Shown: piece by piece, positions 42,645 to 46,426 of the stretch
Position numbering within the stretch: position 1 is the first letter of the stretch
Layout: each line of letters starts with the position of its first letter
From: Clostridiales bacterium
Lineage (GTDB): Bacteria > Bacillota > Clostridia > Oscillospirales > CAG-272
Assembly: GCA_012800735.1 (NCBI GenBank)
Contig: JAAZIU010000008.1
Coordinates: forward strand, 1 to 46,426
Direction: 5' to 3'
DNA length: 46,426 nucleotides
Notes under the pieces: model-generated
Databases searched by the model: none
The model's input: only the letters and a program-made list of their open reading frames with translations
Told to the model about the DNA's origin: nothing
Program-made: the position numbers and the translations under genes

Positions 42645-44275
42645 GGCATTCGCTCCTTTTCTCTGTTCATCAGGAAAAATTCGATGGAATCGGAAATCGC
42701 GCGGCTTGAAGCGTCGACGACGTCCGGCGACACTCCGACGGTCCGGAAGGAAGAGCGTCCGTCGGTTGATTCGACAAGCACCCGGACGGCGCAGGCGGTC
42801 GCGGTCGAGCTGTCAAGCACACGAACTTTATAGTCGGTAAGTCTCATCTCGGCTATCTCAGGGTAAAACTGAGTCAGCGCCTTGCGCAGAGCGAGGTCGA
42901 AGGCGTTCACGGGACCGTTGCCCTCGTCGGCGGTGACGGAGTAAACATCTCCAACCCGCACCTTGACGATGGCGGAGCAGGCGTTATTGTAGCGGTAAAT
43001 CTCCGAGTCGCAGCTGCTTTGCGCGATTATCTCGGGGTCAAGTATTACGCTTCCCGACTCGCTGCCTTCGTTTATCATTACCTGATAACGGACGATGTCG
43101 AAGTAGCGGCGGCGCTCCCCGAAAGCTTCCATAATAACGAGGGAAAGGGAGGCGTCGGCAGCGTCGAAGACATATCCGGCGCTCTCAAGCTCCTTTATCC
43201 TCTTTGCGGCTTCTATCACGCGGGTGTCACTCTTGTCAACCGGAATTCCCGTCAAAGACGCGGCTTTCGCGGCTACGGCGGCGCGACCGGAAAGAGAGGA
43301 GATGACCATCCCGCTGCTGTTTCCGACATCAGCCGGGTCGATGTGCTCGAAGCTGCCGGGCGCCTTCACCGCGGCGTCGATATGCGTTCCCGCTTTGTGG
43401 TGGAAGGCATAGCCGCCGACAAAAGGCTCCGACTCATCGAAACGGCGGTTGGCGATTTCATTTATATACCTTGCGATGGGAGTAAGCAATCGGAGCTTTT
43501 CTTCCGGCAGGCAGTCGAAGCCGTATTTGAGCTGTAAAAGCGGTATTAGCGTGTTGAGATTGGCGTTGCCGCAGCGCTCGCCTATCCCGGATATCGTTCC
43601 CTGAACCGCTTTTGCGCCGGCTTTAACCGCAACCGCAGAGCAGGCGACGGCAAGTCCCGAGTCATTGTGGCAGTGAATTCCGATAAGGGCATCCGGCAAA
43701 GCCTTTATGGCGGCGCGAACCCCTGTGTCGATCTGCTCAGGTAAGGTTCCGCCGCTCGTGTCGCAGAGAATGATTTCGGCGGCGCCGGCTTCAAAGGCGG
43801 TTTTTATCACTTTGAGCGCGTAATCCGGGGCTTCGGCGAATCCGTCGAAGAAATGCTCGGAGTCAAAGGAAACGCGAAGCCCGCTTTTTACAAGAAAACT
43901 TACCGTATCGCCGATTATCCGCAGGTTTTCTTCGTTTGAGCAGCGGAGGACGTCTCTAACCTGCGATACCGAGGTTTTTCCGAAGATGGCGGCTCTTTGG
44001 TAACCCGATTCGGCCAACGCCGACAAAACCGGATTTTCTTCGGCTTTCTCGCCGACCCGACAGCATCCGCCAAAAGCGGTAAGCAGCGCTATGTGTGGGG
44101 ATGTAAGAAGAGCCGAATTGAGCGATGCCAGCGTAGGATCGAAATATCCGGTCTCTATTGAAGAAAAACCGAGGGCTGCAAGCGCGTCGATTATCTTCAG
44201 CCGGTCTTCGGCAGTAAAAGAAACTCCTATTCCCTGTTCGCCGTCCCGAAGGGTGGTATCCTGAATAAGTATCAT
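42641..44275 (-). CDS. cimA: Citramalate synthase
   Basis: Condenses pyruvate and acetyl-CoA to (R)-citramalate, the first step of the threonine-independent isoleucine route. 544 residues. The catalytic start DTTLRDGEQGIGVSF, the metal-binding HCHNDSG, and GIGERCGNANL are clear. The internal sequence GGYAFHHKAGTHIDAA and the C-terminal LeuA-type regulatory domain (ending near RTVGVSPDVVDASSRAI) match the long citramalate synthase group rather than 2-isopropylmalate synthase. No clear ribosome site precedes the ATG. Coupling to pgsA by a four-base overlap is unusual in function. Confidence 0.93.
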   Translation of the reverse strand: MILIQDTTLRDGEQGIGVSFTAEDRLKIIDALAALGFSSIETGYFDPTLASLNSALLTSPHIALLTAFGGCCRVGEKAEENPVLSALAESGYQRAAIFGKTSVSQVRDVLRCSNEENLRIIGDTVSFLVKSGLRVSFDSEHFFDGFAEAPDYALKVIKTAFEAGAAEIILCDTSGGTLPEQIDTGVRAAIKALPDALIGIHCHNDSGLAVACSAVAVKAGAKAVQGTISGIGERCGNANLNTLIPLLQLKYGFDCLPEEKLRLLTPIARYINEIANRRFDESEPFVGGYAFHHKAGTHIDAAVKAPGSFEHIDPADVGNSSGMVISSLSGRAAVAAKAASLTGIPVDKSDTRVIEAAKRIKELESAGYVFDAADASLSLVIMEAFGERRRYFDIVRYQVMINEGSESGSVILDPEIIAQSSCDSEIYRYNNACSAIVKVRVGDVYSVTADEGNGPVNAFDLALRKALTQFYPEIAEMRLTDYKVRVLDSSTATACAVRVLVESTDGRSSFRTVGVSPDVVDASSRAISDSIEFFLMNREKERMP

Positions 44276-44315
44276 TGTTTTTTACATAACTTTTTTTGTT
44301 TTTCTTATGAAATAT

Positions 44316-44344
44316 ATTATATCACAACCGACCGCGGCGGTCAA
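44316..44344 (-). promoter_or_regulatory. Promoter of cimA-pgsA
   Basis: On the minus strand TTGACC (44339-44344), 17-bp spacer, TATAAT (44316-44321) with a TGA extended -10. The leader is only about 35 nt, too short for a T-box. Confidence 0.85.
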
Positions 44345-44443
44345 TAGCCGGAAGAATTATGGCGGTGAAAACGTTCATTTTTATTATTAATGTAAGAATT
44401 TCCGGAAATTTGAAAGAATAAAGTCTAATTTTACAAATTTACG

Positions 44444-44472
44444 TTGACTATACCGCTGTTTTGTATTATAAT
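44444..44472 (+). promoter_or_regulatory. Promoter of the right-edge peptide/ABC unit
   Basis: TTGACT (44444-44449), 17-bp spacer, TATAAT (44467-44472). Near-consensus. The first sizeable gene begins 350 bp downstream; the interval holds only tiny reading frames. Confidence 0.85.
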
Positions 44473-44490
44473 TACAAAGAGTGAAAGGTT

Positions 44491-44577
44491 TTGACGCAAA
44501 ACGATAAAAACTGCCCCCTTAATTGCGACCGGATGCTCCGCCGGAGACCTGATATGATGAATAAATGCATCAATTAA
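44491..44577 (+). CDS. Possible 28-residue Cys-containing peptide
   Basis: A TTG-started frame about 12 bases after the predicted transcript start; it encodes a polar peptide with three Cys (NCPLNCDR, then NKC near the end). AAAGAG lies about nine bases upstream. It is short and uses TTG, so it may be chance; I list it because it is the first frame on the transcript. Confidence 0.25.
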   Translation: MTQNDKNCPLNCDRMLRRRPDMMNKCIN

Positions 44578-44602
44578 GCAAGAGTAAAGAAAACATCAGG
44601 GG

Positions 44603-44647
44603 AATTGCCGTGAAAAATATAACGCCATATTGTTAAAGACGGCAATT
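44603..44647. repeat. 9-bp inverted repeat around a small reading-frame start
   Basis: AATTGCCGT (44603-44611) and ACGGCAATT (44639-44647) are perfect inverted copies with a 27-bp gap. The GTG start codon at 44610 lies in the left arm, so the structure could hide the start in mRNA. Confidence 0.55.
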
Positions 44648-44718
44648 TATATTCTGTCACCGCCAATGACAGAGACACCTTAATAAAACTACTTGAATGC
44701 ATATCAGAAATGGAGTAA
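44610..44718 (+). pseudogene. Small reading frame with apparent one-base frameshift
   Basis: AGGGG (44598-44602) sits seven bases before a GTG that opens MKNITPYC and then stops at 44634. One base forward, the frame reads on from GTT at 44632 as VKDGNLYSVTANDRDTLIKL and ends at TAA 44716-44718 with no start of its own. Skipping one T would give a 35-residue protein. Either the gene is broken by one inserted base, or the shift is programmed. The stop is two bases before the next small frame. No family recognised. Confidence 0.4.
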
Positions 44719-44720
44719 TT

Positions 44721-44792
44721 ATGATAAAGAAAATAATATCAATACCCGCCATCCTGCTTCTTGCCATTATTCTCCACTTTATGATTCCGTAA
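44721..44792 (+). CDS. 23-residue hydrophobic peptide
   Basis: ATG frame with the ribosome site GGAG six bases upstream. The product is a basic start (MIKK) followed by a hydrophobic stretch (IPAILLLAIILHF), like a single membrane helix or a short exported peptide. It starts two bases after the preceding small frame and ends 31 bp before the ABC transporter gene. Confidence 0.45.
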   Translation: MIKKIISIPAILLLAIILHFMIP

Positions 44793-44823
44793 TATTGTGT
44801 TTTGCATTTTATAGTCAGCAGGT

Positions 44824-46426
44824 ATGAAAATGAAAAAGCAAAATTTGAAAAACACATTAGATGCAACCAAGTATATGTTTGCATCTGTTTGGAAAAAGCC
44901 TGACGGAAAAAAATACGTCTTTTTGAAATTGTTTATTGCTGTTCTCGATTCTATTCTTCCGCTTGTTTACGCAATATTTCCGGGCTTGATAATTGACGAA
45001 TTATTAACCGATCAGCGGTTATTATTCGTTATGTACTATATAATCGCATTATGTTCAGCCCCGATTATCAATGAAGTCATTCATGTTCTGTTATATAAAA
45101 AAATTGTAATTTATAGTCTATCACTTGAATTAGCGTTTAGCGTGGACTTTTATTCTAATGTCGCCGATATGGACTTTGAATTAAATGAATCGCCGGAAAT
45201 TCAAGCGCTGAAGCGTCGTGCGCAGCAAACAATTGAATCATCGGTATCTATTGTAGATTCTGTGCTTGGATTAATCAGTGCTGTTATTCGATTAATATCG
45301 ATATCCGCGATAGTTATTACGCTGAATCCGATAATAATGATTCTCGTCATTATTCAGGTTTGTATAAATGCTTATATCGAAAAAATATTAAATGATCGTA
45401 CCCACGAGTTTAGTATTCAGACCTCCTTGTTCGGAAGAAAAATATATGCCAACACAAGTGTTTTTGATGACAATGACTATGCAAAAGAATTAAGACTATA
45501 TAACCTGAAGGATCATATGATTCGCCTTTTTATCCGCAACAAAAAAGAGGAAGATAAACTATGGCAAAAGCATAGAAAAAATCAATTCCAAGCACAAGCA
45601 TTCAAAGCGCTTGTGAATAATATTCAACAATTCATAGTATATACAATCCTGGCGATTAATGTTCTTTCAAAAGTGTTATCGATCGGACAACTGACAATTT
45701 ATCTGGCATCGGTAAGTCATTTTTCCCAGAGCCTGGAACTCCTGTTTTCTTCGTATGTAAATTTATACGGACGAAGTTTAAAAATTGACGAGTTGGTTGA
45801 ATTTTTAAAAATTCCAAGGAAGCAAGCGCAGTCGGGAACAAAACAGCCTCATTTTACAAAAGATTCAGTTATCGAGTTTAAAAACGTCTCTTTTAAATAT
45901 CCGGGAAGCGATAATTATGCCCTGAAAAATCTGAATATTAAAGTAAGATGTTCGGAAAAATTATGTATTGTCGGCGCAAACGGTTCGGGGAAAACCACTT
46001 TTGTCAAATTGTTAACAAGGTTGTATCTACCAACCGAGGGCGATATTTTTCTGGACGGAGTAAATATTAATGAATATGATTATAAGCAATATCAAAATTT
46101 GTTTGCTCCGGTTTTCCAGGATTTTCAACTGCTGTTTATGTCATTACGCGATAACGTTGTTTTGGCTCAGGAAGTTGATAATATTCGGCTTGAAAAAGTA
46201 TATCGCGACGGCAATTTAGATAAATTAATAAATTCTTTGAAATACTCGGACAATACTCAGGTATACAAATGGGAGTGCGCCGATGGGTTTGAACCATCCG
46301 GAGGCGAGGGGCAAAAGATAGCTATCGCCAGAGCAATTTACCATGACAGACCTGTTTATATTCTGGATGAGCCGACAGCAGCGCTTGATCCGACGGCAGA
46401 GTATGAAATGTATGAACAATTTCACA
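44824..46426 (+). CDS. ABC exporter, permease fused to ATPase, 3' end outside window
   Basis: At least 534 residues, still open at the window end. The first ~330 residues are the membrane part, with helices such as FLKLFIAVLDSILPLVYAIF; the ATPase domain follows. Walker A GANGSGKT is at 384-391, the signature is the variant PSGGEGQ at 491-497, and Walker B ends Asp515-Glu516 (YILDEPTAALD). This form is common among exporters of bacterial peptides. Start ATG 44824; a second ATG at 44830 is better spaced from AGCAGGT. The DNA is clearly AT-richer than the rest of the window, suggesting separate ancestry. The substrate may be one of the small upstream products, which is inference. Confidence 0.88.
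   Translation, partial: MKMKKQNLKNTLDATKYMFASVWKKPDGKKYVFLKLFIAVLDSILPLVYAIFPGLIIDELLTDQRLLFVMYYIIALCSAPIINEVIHVLLYKKIVIYSLSLELAFSVDFYSNVADMDFELNESPEIQALKRRAQQTIESSVSIVDSVLGLISAVIRLISISAIVITLNPIIMILVIIQVCINAYIEKILNDRTHEFSIQTSLFGRKIYANTSVFDDNDYAKELRLYNLKDHMIRLFIRNKKEEDKLWQKHRKNQFQAQAFKALVNNIQQFIVYTILAINVLSKVLSIGQLTIYLASVSHFSQSLELLFSSYVNLYGRSLKIDELVEFLKIPRKQAQSGTKQPHFTKDSVIEFKNVSFKYPGSDNYALKNLNIKVRCSEKLCIVGANGSGKTTFVKLLTRLYLPTEGDIFLDGVNINEYDYKQYQNLFAPVFQDFQLLFMSLRDNVVLAQEVDNIRLEKVYRDGNLDKLINSLKYSDNTQVYKWECADGFEPSGGEGQKIAIARAIYHDRPVYILDEPTAALDPTAEYEMYEQFH

Noticed and set aside
44276-44480. Search for a T-box or leucine/isoleucine leader before cimA
   Set aside because: The predicted leader is only about 35 nt and shows no T-box core or regulatory peptide.
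1-46426. CRISPR arrays, tRNA or rRNA genes, insertion sequences, integrase or phage genes
   Set aside because: None seen: no regularly spaced direct repeats, no cloverleaf with conserved arms, no transposase or integrase motif.

Overview
The window reads as chromosomal DNA of an uncultured member of the Bacillota, most likely class Clostridia. The reasons are a DarA/HolB/RicT/YaaO gene block ordered as around the Bacillus yaa-yab locus, an IreB-family protein, an S-layer-homology protein, strong AGGAGG-type ribosome sites, and many near-consensus sigma-A promoters with 17-bp spacers. Base composition by eye is moderate over most of the window and clearly AT-richer at the right edge (about 44.4-46.4 kb). 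I see no tRNA, rRNA, CRISPR array, transposase or phage gene.

Left part (1-16.6 kb, mostly plus strand): the tail of a lipoprotein gene; a methionine ABC importer operon (metN-metI-metQ); on the minus strand a sugar-isomerase-like protein with a small membrane protein; glyA; a MarR regulator translationally coupled to a heterodimeric ABC exporter; a TetR regulator divergent from an MMPL/RND transporter, with a palindrome inside the transporter promoter; an IreB-family protein with ribF.

Middle (16.6-31.5 kb, minus strand): a large glycoside-hydrolase-like protein; secA followed without gap by two membrane proteins built from the same repeated module; then yaaO-like decarboxylase, darA, holB, ricT, a two-cluster ferredoxin, a YfiC/TrmN6-like methyltransferase, rsmI and a Fur-family regulator. 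Compared with Bacillus, tmk, yaaR and yabA are absent here, and a separately promoted and terminated ferredoxin gene sits in the middle.

Right part (31.5-44.3 kb): a minus-strand carbohydrate operon (HAD phosphatase, an Anabaena-sensory-rhodopsin-transducer-family protein, a D-mannonate-oxidoreductase-like SDR, a TIM-barrel isomerase/epimerase) divergent from a Gfo/Idh/MocA oxidoreductase; an SLH protein with five Ig-like repeats; a GH20-domain/alpha-glucuronidase-like protein; a TraX-family membrane protein behind a long leader that contains a terminator-like hairpin; and a citramalate synthase-pgsA pair.

Right edge (44.4-46.4 kb, plus strand): an AT-rich stretch with a near-consensus promoter, two or three tiny reading frames (one apparently interrupted by a one-base frameshift inside a 9-bp inverted repeat) and a peptide-exporter-like ABC transporter that runs off the window. 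This is the best candidate here for an undescribed system, probably a small peptide and its exporter, but that reading is inference.
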